64,000 nucleotides of DNA, taken from positions 496,001 through 560,000 of the forward strand of contig NZ_CP051488.1 of the NCBI RefSeq assembly GCF_014490785.1, read 5' to 3'. The notes under the pieces are model-generated. The model was not told where the DNA came from. It was given only the letters and a program-made list of their open reading frames with translations, and did no database searches. How positions within the stretch are numbered: the stretch's first letter is position 1; every line of letters begins with the position of its first letter. Positions 42,880-52,332 of the stretch are shown here, piece after piece. This DNA comes from Kosakonia sp. SMBL-WEM22. Lineage in GTDB: Bacteria > Pseudomonadota > Gammaproteobacteria > Enterobacterales > Enterobacteriaceae. The position numbers and the translations under genes were made by a program.

Positions 42880-44136
42880 ATGGCGTGGAATCAGCCCGGT
42901 AACAACGGACAAGACCGCGACCCGTGGGGAAGCAGCAAACCAGGCGGCAACTCTGAGGGAAATGGAAACAAAGGCGGTCGCGATCAGGGGCCACCTGATC
43001 TGGATGATATCTTCCGCAAGCTGAGTAAAAAGCTCGGCGGTCTGGGCGGTGGCAAAGGCACCGGCGGGAGTAATCCAGGCTCTTCTGGTCCTCGTAGTCC
43101 AATGGGCGGACGCGTGTTCGGTATTGCTGCCGTTGCTGCCGTGGTGATCTGGGCTGCGACCGGCTTCTACACCATTAAAGAAGCGGAGCGCGGCGTGGTG
43201 ACACGCTTTGGTAAATTCAGCCACCTGGTGGAGCCTGGTCTGAACTGGAAGCCAACCTTTATCGATAACGTGACGGCGGTAAACGTCGAATCCGTTCGTG
43301 AACTGGCTGCCTCTGGCGTGATGCTGACCTCTGATGAAAACGTGGTGCGCGTTGAGATGAACGTGCAGTACCGCGTAACCGATCCTGAGCGCTATCTCTT
43401 TAGCGTCACCAGCGCCGACGACAGTCTGCGTCAGGCGACCGACAGCGCCCTGCGCGGCGTAATCGGTAAATACACCATGGATCGTATTCTGACTGAAGGG
43501 CGTACCGTTATTCGTAGCGATACCCAGCGCGAGCTGGAAGAGACCATTCGTCCTTACAACATGGGTATTACCCTGCTGGACGTTAACTTCCAGGCCGCTC
43601 GTCCGCCGGAAGAGGTGAAAGCCGCGTTTGATGATGCGATAGCCGCCCGTGAAAACGAGCAGCAGTTCATTCGTGAAGCGGAAGCCTACACCAACGAAGT
43701 GCAGCCGCGTGCGAACGGTCAGGCGCAGCGTATCCTCGAAGAGGCGCGCGCATATAAAACGCAGACCGTGCTGGAAGCGCAGGGTGAAGTGGCGCGTTTT
43801 GCCAAGATCCTGCCTGAATATAAAGCCGCCCCGGAAATTACCCGCGAGCGTCTCTATATCGAAGCGATGGAGAAAGTGCTGAGCCACACCCGTAAAGTGC
43901 TGGTGAATGATAAAGGCGGCAACCTGATGGTGCTTCCGCTGGATCAGATGCTGAAAGGCGCTGGCGCGCCAGCGGCGAAGAGCGACAGCGAGGGGGCAAA
44001 TAATCTGTTGCGCCTGCCGCCCGCCTCCAATTCTGGCAACAACGCCAACAGCAATTCGACTTCCTCAGCGGGAGATATCATGGATCAACGCCGCGTCAAC
44101 GCGCAGCGTAACGACTACCAGCGTCAGGGGGAATAA
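42880..44136 (+). CDS. hflK: FtsH protease regulator HflK
   Basis: SPFH/prohibitin-type inner-membrane protein which, with HflC, forms a large cage around the FtsH protease and limits its access to membrane substrates. The 418 residues have a Gly-rich cytoplasmic N-terminus (about 1-75), one membrane helix (about 78-99), the SPFH domain and a long periplasmic coiled coil. A hairpin in the 82-base gap before it (arms 42833-42839 and 42844-42850) is followed by its Shine-Dalgarno. It is cotranscribed with hflC two bases downstream. Confidence 0.97.
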   Translation: MAWNQPGNNGQDRDPWGSSKPGGNSEGNGNKGGRDQGPPDLDDIFRKLSKKLGGLGGGKGTGGSNPGSSGPRSPMGGRVFGIAAVAAVVIWAATGFYTIKEAERGVVTRFGKFSHLVEPGLNWKPTFIDNVTAVNVESVRELAASGVMLTSDENVVRVEMNVQYRVTDPERYLFSVTSADDSLRQATDSALRGVIGKYTMDRILTEGRTVIRSDTQRELEETIRPYNMGITLLDVNFQAARPPEEVKAAFDDAIAARENEQQFIREAEAYTNEVQPRANGQAQRILEEARAYKTQTVLEAQGEVARFAKILPEYKAAPEITRERLYIEAMEKVLSHTRKVLVNDKGGNLMVLPLDQMLKGAGAPAAKSDSEGANNLLRLPPASNSGNNANSNSTSSAGDIMDQRRVNAQRNDYQRQGE

Positions 44137-44138
44137 CG

Positions 44139-45146
44139 ATGCGTAAGTCAGTTATTGCGATCATCACCATCATCGTGCTGGTAGTGCTTTTCACCTCGAT
44201 TTTCGTGGTGCGAGAGGGCGAGCGAGGCATTTCAATGCGCTTCGGTAAAGTGCTGCGTGACGGCGACAACAAGCCATTAGTCTTCGAGCCGGGCCTGCAC
44301 TTCAAACTGCCATTTATTGAGTCGGTCAAACTGCTTGATGCGCGTATCCAGACTATGGATAACCAGGCGGATCGCTTTGTGACCAAAGAGAAGAAAGACC
44401 TGATCGTTGACTCCTATATCAAGTGGCGTATCAGCGATTTCAGCCGTTATTACCTGGCTACCGGCGGCGGTGACGTCTCCCAGGCGGAGCTGCTGCTTAA
44501 ACGTAAATTCTCAGACCGTCTGCGCTCTGAGATTGGTCGTCTGGATGTTAAAGATATCGTGACCGACTCTCGCGGTCGCTTAACTTCGGAAGTGCGTGAC
44601 GCGCTGAATTCCGGCTCTGCCGGTACTGAAGATGAGGTGGTTACGCCAGCGGCGGATAATGCGATCGCTAAAGCCGCTGAACGCGTTCAGGCTGAAACGA
44701 ACGGTAAAGTGCCGGTCATTAATCCGAACAGTATGGCGGCGCTGGGCATTGAAGTGGTCGATGTGCGTATTAAGCAGATCAACCTGCCGACGGAAGTGTC
44801 AGACGCGATTTACAACCGTATGCGCGCCGAGCGTGAAGCGGTTGCGCGTCGCCACCGTTCACAGGGCCAGGAAGAGGCGGAAAAACTGCGCGCTACCGCA
44901 GACTATGAAGTGACCAAAACGCTGGCGGAAGCCGAGCGTCAGGGGCGCATCATGCGTGGTGAGGGCGATGCCGAAGCGGCGAAACTGTTTGCTGATGCCT
45001 TCAGCCAGGATCCCGACTTCTACGCCTTTATCCGTAGCCTGCGTGCGTACGAAAACAGCTTCGACAGCAATCAGGATGTGATGGTGTTAAGCCCGGACAG
45101 CGATTTCTTCCGTTATATGAAGACGCCGACCTCTACCGCACGCTAA
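44139..45146 (+). CDS. hflC: FtsH protease regulator HflC
   Basis: Partner of HflK in the membrane cage around FtsH. The 335 residues start with a membrane anchor (about 3-22), followed by the SPFH domain (VVREGERGISMRFGKV near 25) and a coiled coil rich in Glu/Arg/Ala (YNRMRAEREAVARRHRSQ near 230). The C-terminus ends FFRYMKTPTSTAR. One residue longer than I remember for E. coli. A hairpin follows before yjeT. Confidence 0.97.
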   Translation: MRKSVIAIITIIVLVVLFTSIFVVREGERGISMRFGKVLRDGDNKPLVFEPGLHFKLPFIESVKLLDARIQTMDNQADRFVTKEKKDLIVDSYIKWRISDFSRYYLATGGGDVSQAELLLKRKFSDRLRSEIGRLDVKDIVTDSRGRLTSEVRDALNSGSAGTEDEVVTPAADNAIAKAAERVQAETNGKVPVINPNSMAALGIEVVDVRIKQINLPTEVSDAIYNRMRAEREAVARRHRSQGQEEAEKLRATADYEVTKTLAEAERQGRIMRGEGDAEAAKLFADAFSQDPDFYAFIRSLRAYENSFDSNQDVMVLSPDSDFFRYMKTPTSTAR

Positions 45147-45171
45147 TATCGCGTCAACGGTTTTAATAATG

Positions 45172-45208
45172 AAAACCACTGCTCAATTCGGGCGGTGGTT
45201 TTTCTTTT
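45172..45208 (+). terminator. Terminator between hflC and yjeT
   Basis: An 11-bp stem with one G-T pair (arms 45172-45182 and 45192-45202) and a 9-base loop runs into TTTCTTTT. It should end most hflKC transcripts, leaving yjeT to read-through. Confidence 0.75.
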
Positions 45209-45220
45209 GTGAGGATACCC

Positions 45221-45418
45221 ATGAACGCAACAATCTGGCTCGCTCTGGCGTTAGTTTTGGTGCTGGAAGGGCTTGGCCCGATGCTCTATCCACGTGCCTG
45301 GCGGCGAATGATCGCTTCATTGAGCCAGCTCCCGGATAATATTTTGCGCCGTTTTGGCGGCGGACTTGTGGTCGCAGGCATCGTTGTCTACTACATGTTG
45401 AGGAAAACGATTGGCTGA
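45221..45418 (+). CDS. yjeT: YjeT family small membrane protein (DUF2065)
   Basis: Predicted inner-membrane protein of 65 residues with two helices (about 3-20 and 44-62) and the conserved LEGLGPMLYPRAWRRM and LRRFGGGLVVAG blocks. GAGGAT precedes the ATG at 45221. It lies between hflC and purA as in E. coli. Function unknown. Confidence 0.92.
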   Translation: MNATIWLALALVLVLEGLGPMLYPRAWRRMIASLSQLPDNILRRFGGGLVVAGIVVYYMLRKTIG

Positions 45419-45501
45419 GGCAATAATCGGCTAACTCGCGGGAATTTTGCACGGAAAAAGTGCTGATTCTCTAAAAAAGCGGTGGTAGAATCCATTTTTA
45501 A

Positions 45502-46821
<1,320 letters not shown>

Positions 46822-46831
46822 TCCTGCTTAA

Positions 46832-46850
46832 GGGCGCGAATCTCGCGCCC
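46832..46850 (+). terminator. Hairpin after purA
   Basis: A perfect 8-bp stem GGGCGCGA/TCGCGCCC (46832-46839 and 46843-46850) lies ten bases after the purA stop. The nearest T-run (about seven T) starts some 11 bases further, so it is a probable but imperfect terminator. Confidence 0.6.
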
Positions 46851-46973
46851 TATCTCCTCGCTTTTTTTACCTTTCTGTTCAAATAAATTAGCGACCTGAC
46901 TGGTGGCTGGTTTATCATCAATAAAGTCAATACCTGCGGGTATCTCGCTTTTTTCCCTGTTATTGAGGTTGGT

Positions 46974-47399
46974 GTGCAGTTAACAAGCTTTACCGATTAC
47001 GGTTTACGCGCTTTGATTTACATGGCGGCCTTGCCGGAAGGGCAGATGACCAATATTTCTGAAGTGACAGAAACGTATGGTGTCTCCCGTAATCATATGG
47101 TTAAGATAATCAATCAGCTAAGTCGTGAAGGCTATGTCGCGGCGGTGCGTGGAAAAAACGGCGGTATCCGCCTGGGCAAGCCTGCGCGAGATATTCGTAT
47201 CAGTGATGTTGTGCGCTCCCTTGAACCGCTGACGCTGGTGAACTGCCACAGCGATTTCTGCCACATCACCAACGCTTGCCGACTGAAAGTCGCCCTCTCA
47301 AAAGCCGTGCAGAGTTTCCTGAAGGAACTTGATAACTACACGCTTGCCGATTTGGTTGAAGAGAATCAACCGCTCTACAAATTATTGCTGGTGGAATGA
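46974..47399 (+). CDS. nsrR: Nitric-oxide-sensing repressor NsrR
   Basis: Rrf2-family repressor with a nitric-oxide-labile [2Fe-2S] cluster that controls hmp, ytfE and other stress genes. The 141 residues have a winged helix (about 1-80) and the three cluster cysteines in CHSDFCHITNAC (about 91-102). It starts with GTG, preceded by GAGG. It lies directly before rnr, whose ATG is 38 bases after the nsrR stop, so the two form an operon. Confidence 0.97.
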   Translation: MQLTSFTDYGLRALIYMAALPEGQMTNISEVTETYGVSRNHMVKIINQLSREGYVAAVRGKNGGIRLGKPARDIRISDVVRSLEPLTLVNCHSDFCHITNACRLKVALSKAVQSFLKELDNYTLADLVEENQPLYKLLLVE

Positions 47400-47437
47400 C
47401 AAAACGCTCCGCCAGAGCTGACAACGGAGGAACCGCT

Positions 47438-49873
47438 ATGTCACAAGATCCTTTCCTCGAACGCGAAACTGAAAAATACTCTAATCCTATTCCCAGCCGC
47501 GAATTTATCCTCGACCATCTCTCCAAACGCGAAAAGCCTGCCAGCCGGGATGAACTGGCTGTTGAGCTCAATATCGAAGGCGAAGAACAACACGAAGCCC
47601 TGCGCCGCCGTCTGCGCGCCATGGAGCGCGACGGGCAGCTGGTCTTCACCCGCCGCCAGTGCTACGCCTTACCGGAACGTCTCGACCTGCTGAAAGGCAT
47701 TGTTATTGGCCACCGCGATGGCTATGGTTTTCTGCGCGTTGAAGGCCGCAAAGACGATCTCTATCTCTCCAGCGAGCAGATGAAAACCTGCATCCACGGC
47801 GATCAGGTGCTGGCACAGCCGCTGGGCGCCGATCGCAAAGGGCGCCGCGAAGCGCGTATCGTCCGCGTACTGGTGCCAAAAACCGGGCAGATTGTTGGCC
47901 GCTACTTTACCGACGCTGGCGTCGGCTTTGTGGTGCCGGACGACAGCCGCCTGAGCTTCGATATCCTTATCCCGCCTGAAGAGATCATGGGCGCGCGTAT
48001 GGGCTTTGTGGTGGTGGTCGAGCTGACCCAGCGACCGACTCGCCGCACCAAAGCGGTGGGTAAAATTGTTGAAGTGCTGGGCGACAACATGGGCACCGGC
48101 ATGGCCGTCGATATGGCGCTGCGCACCCATGAAATTCCATATCAGTGGCCGCCGGAAGTTGAAAAGCAGATTGCTGACCTGAAAGAGCAGGTACCGGAAG
48201 AGGCAAAAGTGGGCCGCGTCGATCTGCGTAATCTGCCGCTGGTCACCATTGATGGCGAAGATGCCCGCGACTTTGATGACGCCGTTTACTGCGAGAAGAA
48301 ACGCGGCGGCGGCTGGCGCTTATGGGTTGCCATCGCCGATGTCAGCTACTACGTGCGCCACGGAACGCCGCTGGACAACGAAGCGCGTAATCGCGGCACC
48401 TCCGTCTACTTCCCGTCCCAGGTTGTGCCAATGCTGCCGGAAGTGCTCTCCAACGGCCTCTGCTCTCTGAATCCGCAGGTCGATCGCCTCTGCATGGTAT
48501 GTGAGATGACCATCTCCGCTAAAGGGCGTCTGACCGGCTACAAGTTCTACGAAGCGGTGATGAGTTCCCACGCGCGTCTGACCTACACCAAGGTGTGGCA
48601 TATGCTGCAGGGCGATGGCGAGCTGCGCGAGCAGTACGCACCGCTGGTAAAACATATTGAAGAGCTGCACACCCTCTATAAAACGCTCGAGCAGGCGCGC
48701 GCCGAGCGCGGCGGCATCTCCTTTGAGAGCGAAGAGGCGAAGTTTATTTTCAACGCTGAACGTCGCATTGAGCGCATTGAACAGACGCAGCGTAACGATG
48801 CACACAAGCTGATTGAAGAGTGCATGATCCTCGCCAACATCTCTGCGGCCCGCTTCGTTGAGAAGGCAGAAGAGCCTGCGCTGTTCCGTATTCACGATAA
48901 ACCGACTAATGACGCCATTACCGCGTTTCGTACCGTGCTCGCCGAGCTGGGTCTGGAGCTGCCGGGCGGCAACAAGCCGGAGCCGCGCGATTATGCCGCG
49001 CTGCTGGAATCGATCGCCGATCGTCCCGATCACGAAATGCTGCAAACCATGCTGCTGCGCTCAATGAAACAGGCGATCTATGATCCGGAAAACCGTGGTC
49101 ACTTTGGCCTCGCGCTGCAATCCTATGCGCACTTTACCTCGCCGATTCGCCGCTACCCGGATCTTTCGTTGCACCGCGCGATCAAGTATCTGCTGGCGAA
49201 AGAGAACGGCGAGAAGGGCAACAGTACCGCAACGGGCGGCTGGCATTACAGCATGGAAGAGATCCTCCAACTGGGTCAGCACTGCTCAATGGCCGAGCGC
49301 CGTGCCGATGAAGCGACCCGTGATGTTGCTGACTGGCTGAAGTGCGACTTTATGCAGGATCAGGTGGGTAACACCTTCTCCGGTGTGATCGCCAGCGTTA
49401 CTGGCTTCGGCTTCTTTGTGCGTCTCGCTGATCTGTTTATCGATGGTCTCGTGCATGTATCATCGCTGGATAACGACTACTACCGTTTTGACCAGATTGG
49501 CCAGCGCCTGATTGGCGAATCCGGCGGTCAGACCTATCGCCTCGGCGATCGGGTTGAAGTGAAGGTTGAAGCGGTCAATATGGACGAGCGCAAGATTGAC
49601 TTCTCGCTTATCTCCAGCGAGCGCGCCCCGCGCAATCCGGGTAAAACCGAGCGAGAGCGCAATAAAAAAGGCGCGGCAGGGCGCAGCAACACCAGCAAAA
49701 AGCCGCCGCGTCGGCAGGCTAATAAAAAGGTGAATTTCGAGCCGGATAGCGAATTCCGCAGCGATAAAGCCAGAGGAAAAGCGAAAAAAGCGAAAAAGCC
49801 CTCTGAGAAAACGCAAAAAATAGCCGCCGCCACCAAAGCCAAGCGCGCGGCGCGCAAGAAAAAAGCCGATTGA
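47438..49873 (+). CDS. rnr: Ribonuclease R
   Basis: Processive 3'-5' exoribonuclease able to unwind structured RNA; active in trans-translation, rRNA quality control and cold adaptation. The 811 residues comprise an N-terminal helix-turn-helix and cold-shock domains (about 1-210), the RNB catalytic domain with DGEDARDFDDAVY (near 272-284), an S1 domain (about 640-725) and a Lys/Ala-rich tail. GGAGG lies upstream of the ATG at 47438; an earlier in-frame ATG overlaps the nsrR end. Followed by a strong terminator. Confidence 0.98.
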   Translation: MSQDPFLERETEKYSNPIPSREFILDHLSKREKPASRDELAVELNIEGEEQHEALRRRLRAMERDGQLVFTRRQCYALPERLDLLKGIVIGHRDGYGFLRVEGRKDDLYLSSEQMKTCIHGDQVLAQPLGADRKGRREARIVRVLVPKTGQIVGRYFTDAGVGFVVPDDSRLSFDILIPPEEIMGARMGFVVVVELTQRPTRRTKAVGKIVEVLGDNMGTGMAVDMALRTHEIPYQWPPEVEKQIADLKEQVPEEAKVGRVDLRNLPLVTIDGEDARDFDDAVYCEKKRGGGWRLWVAIADVSYYVRHGTPLDNEARNRGTSVYFPSQVVPMLPEVLSNGLCSLNPQVDRLCMVCEMTISAKGRLTGYKFYEAVMSSHARLTYTKVWHMLQGDGELREQYAPLVKHIEELHTLYKTLEQARAERGGISFESEEAKFIFNAERRIERIEQTQRNDAHKLIEECMILANISAARFVEKAEEPALFRIHDKPTNDAITAFRTVLAELGLELPGGNKPEPRDYAALLESIADRPDHEMLQTMLLRSMKQAIYDPENRGHFGLALQSYAHFTSPIRRYPDLSLHRAIKYLLAKENGEKGNSTATGGWHYSMEEILQLGQHCSMAERRADEATRDVADWLKCDFMQDQVGNTFSGVIASVTGFGFFVRLADLFIDGLVHVSSLDNDYYRFDQIGQRLIGESGGQTYRLGDRVEVKVEAVNMDERKIDFSLISSERAPRNPGKTERERNKKGAAGRSNTSKKPPRRQANKKVNFEPDSEFRSDKARGKAKKAKKPSEKTQKIAAATKAKRAARKKKAD

Positions 49874-49878
49874 TAATC

Positions 49879-49910
49879 AAAAACCCCTTCTGCAAAGAGG
49901 GGGTTTTTCT
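49879..49910 (+). terminator. Terminator of nsrR-rnr
   Basis: A stem of about 12 pairs (49879-49890 and 49897-49908) whose right arm ends in five T followed by CTTTA. It lies five bases after the rnr stop and marks the left edge of the second accessory block. Confidence 0.88.
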
Positions 49911-49950
49911 TTATATCCTGTCCAATGATAAGAGGTGGCTAAATAAAGCG

Positions 49951-50340
49951 TCAGAGAAAAGCCGTTTCGGCGCTGCCAATTTTCGTTAAGTCACACCCTG
50001 TGAATTTCATACCGATGCCGTGTTCTGGATCGATTTCGTTTGAAAAGAGTAAACCGAAACATCTCTTCTCCGGCGGCAACAGGTAGATTCTTATTAGCGT
50101 CAGCTCGCTGAGCGCTGCGGAATAGATGCTTAGCGTGTAGTTCTGCGCTGCGATAACGGCTTTTTCGAAAATGGCGTATTGCTGATGAATAAGAAATGCG
50201 AGCGTCTCTCTTATATTTCCATCTGCCACATCGCACTCAAGGGCAGTGCATTGCACCGCCTGCGCGCCAAAAGCGGGCAGGGTTAGATCTGTCGTTATAC
50301 CTTCATCATCTGCGTAAAAATCGAGCTTCTGGACACTCAT
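49951..50340 (-). CDS. Small cytoplasmic protein of unknown function
   Basis: Unrecognised 129-residue protein, acidic, without signal peptide or membrane helix. The C-terminal half (LLFSNEIDPEHGIGMKFTG...IGSAETAFL) resembles small alpha/beta proteins often annotated DUF2004 or DUF6985, some of which sit in polymorphic-toxin immunity clusters; that resemblance is from memory and weak. GGGGAG lies five bases before the chosen ATG at 50340, while the frame opens 18 codons earlier. It is convergent with rnr and divergent from the YmgB-like gene. No E. coli K-12 orthologue at this site. Confidence 0.6.
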   Translation of the reverse strand: MSVQKLDFYADDEGITTDLTLPAFGAQAVQCTALECDVADGNIRETLAFLIHQQYAIFEKAVIAAQNYTLSIYSAALSELTLIRIYLLPPEKRCFGLLFSNEIDPEHGIGMKFTGCDLTKIGSAETAFL

Positions 50341-50571
50341 CTCATCTCCCCTGAGCAGTTCGGCCTTACCCTCTAAAAACCTGTCAGACCCCATGTTACA
50401 AGGGCTGAGGGCGGTTCGTGGTATCAGAATCAGAGGATATATCCTTAAAATGATTGCGCGCTAACGTTTTCACGTCTAACTTGTCGGTGTTGTACAAGTT
50501 TCGTGGGGAAATCTGTACAACTTACTGGGCTGACTGCAAAGGATAGCCACGTCACTTTTTCTAGCGAGTTT

Positions 50572-50817
50572 ATGATGAATAACGCGACTTTTAAGACATT
50601 TGAGACTACAGACAGCAAGCTTCATGCCTTTGAGGCCGAAAAACAGATTATTGACGAGCTGACCTTTGCACTGAAATCAGTGAAAACCGTGGTGACCAAT
50701 AAGGATCTGATTCTTGCTCTTATCAGCCGGCTTGAGACGGAATCTGACGTTGTCCAGAATGACATCCTGCGCAACGCGCTGGAGATGATTGTTCATCGCA
50801 CTCAGGATGATATCTAA
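50572..50817 (+). CDS. YmgB/AriR-family small regulatory protein
   Basis: Protein of about 81 residues resembling the E. coli YcgZ-YmgA-YmgB(AriR) family, dimeric helical proteins that affect biofilm and acid resistance and act as connectors to the Rcs phosphorelay. The pattern NKDLILALISRLETESDVVQNDILRNALEMIVHRT-type helices (about 47-75) aligns with the family core NKNIILSLIHSLETTSD. Two adjacent ATGs (50572 and 50575) are candidate starts with weak Shine-Dalgarno; a GTG at 50503 is a longer alternative. A good terminator follows. Confidence 0.68.
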   Translation: MMNNATFKTFETTDSKLHAFEAEKQIIDELTFALKSVKTVVTNKDLILALISRLETESDVVQNDILRNALEMIVHRTQDDI

Positions 50818-50833
50818 GTAGATGGATTTAGCA

Positions 50834-50869
50834 CGGCAGCCTTTGCACAAGCGGAGGCTGCCGTTTTTT
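50834..50869 (+). terminator. Terminator of the YmgB-like gene
   Basis: A 9-bp stem CGGCAGCCT/AGGCTGCCG (50834-50842 and 50855-50863) with a 12-base loop followed by six T. It lies between the YmgB-like gene and the convergent 94-residue gene. Confidence 0.88.
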
Positions 50870-50870
50870 A

Positions 50871-51155
50871 TTAATGGATCTTATCGTCCGTGCCTGGTTT
50901 CCACTGCGCTAGAAAGTTCTTACGGTTCACCGGCGCACGCGAACGTTCGTTCGTCGTTTTAGCAATCATCGCCTGAATTTCATCAATAGCGCTGTCGCAG
51001 GCCGCAATGCCTTCGCGGCTTACCGCCTGTTTGCGTTTGTCATTGAGTATTGCCAGCACGGCGCGAAAAGAGACTGCCTCATCCGTGTTCAGCAGCTGTT
51101 TGACAGCCTTTCCGATAAGCACACCTGCCACTTTTTCTGTATCAATGGTGCTCAT
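50871..51155 (-). CDS. Small protein of unknown function
   Basis: Unrecognised 94-residue protein, mainly helical by composition, without signal or membrane segment. AGGAGGAG lies five bases before the ATG, one of the strongest ribosome-binding sites in the window, so translation is very likely. It is convergent with the YmgB-like gene and sits in the rnr-rlmB accessory block. No function can be suggested from sequence. Confidence 0.7.
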   Translation of the reverse strand: MSTIDTEKVAGVLIGKAVKQLLNTDEAVSFRAVLAILNDKRKQAVSREGIAACDSAIDEIQAMIAKTTNERSRAPVNRKNFLAQWKPGTDDKIH

Positions 51156-51710
51156 GGTCTCCTCCTGTTAGGGCCAGCAAAATAAGCTCTTACTTTTCAG
51201 TGCGCTCTGTTTTACCTGACTCTGCGTTGGTGAGCGTTGCCTGGAACAGTTCTCCAGCCTGGTGTCTCCTAATTAATAAAAAGTCGCCTTAAGCGAATAA
51301 AGATGCATATTTAAATCGTCTTATAATAATACTCACTAAAAAAACGTTTTTTATACGCGATGAGACACTTTACATAATAAATATTATGTCGCTATGTTGA
51401 ATTAATCACTGTTTATTTAATTATAAAAGATATTGGCGGCCTCTCCATTTTTTGAGAACTATCTGGTTTTTATTCTGTTTTTAGTAACAGAAAAGAGAGG
51501 TGTGTTAGATTGAAAGTCAATTTTTTCAGTTGGATAGGTGGCGTTTTACGAAAGAAGCGGTCTCAATGGTGACGCGCAATAATATAAAAAACTATAACAG
51601 TGTGCGTTATGTTTTTAATAACAGTTGTCCGTGAATTGAGATTTAGCCTAATCCAACGATCTGGAAAAAAATCGGTTTTGATGATTATTTTCCAGACCTG
51701 CAACATGCGC
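51156..51710. other. AT-rich intergenic region without a recognised gene
   Basis: These 555 bases are strongly AT-rich and hold no reading frame I can support. A nested inverted repeat is visible: outer CCTCTC/GAGAGG (51440-51445 and 51495-51500) around a 7-bp stem TTCTGTT/AACAGAA (51473-51479 and 51486-51492). It may encode a structured RNA or regulatory sites for the flanking genes, or simply be H-NS-bound foreign DNA. Confidence 0.5.
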
Positions 51711-52232
51711 TTACGCTTGCTTATTAATAGTCACATTGTCAAAGACCATAAATACCCGGGTCGTACCAGCGAGGCCGCTATATCCGCCCGCACCGCCGCC
51801 AAGGTGACAGGCGAGCGCGGTAAAGGTCCAGGCATCTTCTGCAGAGGCGCTAATCTGACGTGTGGTTAAGGTTTCAAGACCATGCTGCTCGCCAAAGGCG
51901 CGCACACGGGCGGCATATTCGCCGAGCGCTTCGCGCACGGAAGGGTGATCCCATCCCCATAGCCAGGTTCCCTCTTCGGTGTCATAGGTGCCAACCACCT
52001 GCACCGGCGCGGTAATGACCCACCCTTTTTCATGATTGGTAAAGGTAATGGTACCGACATCGAGATCAACACCCCACTCGGCGCTGTCCAGGCCCCACAT
52101 CTCGGTTGCCGCCTGTGTACGCAGCTGCATCTCATTATTGGCGCGGACAATGGTCAGGTCGGGTTCGCGAAGCGCTTCGTCCTTCGCTTTATCGTTACCA
52201 CCGCCAAAAAACTTCTTAAAAAAATTGGCCAT
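51711..52232 (-). CDS. DUF6882-like cytoplasmic protein
   Basis: 173-residue protein without signal peptide. A Lys/Phe-rich start (MANFFKKFFGGGNDKAK) is followed by a domain with WGLDSAEWGVDLDVGTITF and TYDTEEGTWLWGWDHPSV, which I recognise as the DUF6882 pattern; the function of that family is unknown to me. GGAG lies seven bases before the ATG at 52232; the open frame extends 49 codons upstream into the terminator of the BetT-like gene, and I reject that extension. Confidence 0.65.
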   Translation of the reverse strand: MANFFKKFFGGGNDKAKDEALREPDLTIVRANNEMQLRTQAATEMWGLDSAEWGVDLDVGTITFTNHEKGWVITAPVQVVGTYDTEEGTWLWGWDHPSVREALGEYAARVRAFGEQHGLETLTTRQISASAEDAWTFTALACHLGGGAGGYSGLAGTTRVFMVFDNVTINKQA

Positions 52233-52298
52233 CCGGAGTCTCCAGTAACTCGTTGTCGTTTCGGTAAAGTTTAGCGCGTCAGGGCTTGAATCCTGATT

Positions 52299-52325
52299 GA
52301 AAAAACACCGCCCGCAGGCGGTGTT
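52299..52325 (-). terminator. Terminator of the BetT-like gene
   Basis: A perfect 9-bp stem AACACCGCC/GGCGGTGTT (52304-52312 and 52317-52325) with a 4-base loop. On the minus strand it is followed by a run of T. It lies eight bases after the stop of the BetT-like gene. Confidence 0.9.
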
Positions 52326-52332
52326 GGGGTGG

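Noticed and set aside
42316..43887. Open frame of 523 codons on the minus strand
   Set aside because: Antisense to the end of hflX and most of hflK; composition is Arg/Pro-rich in part and shows no domain.
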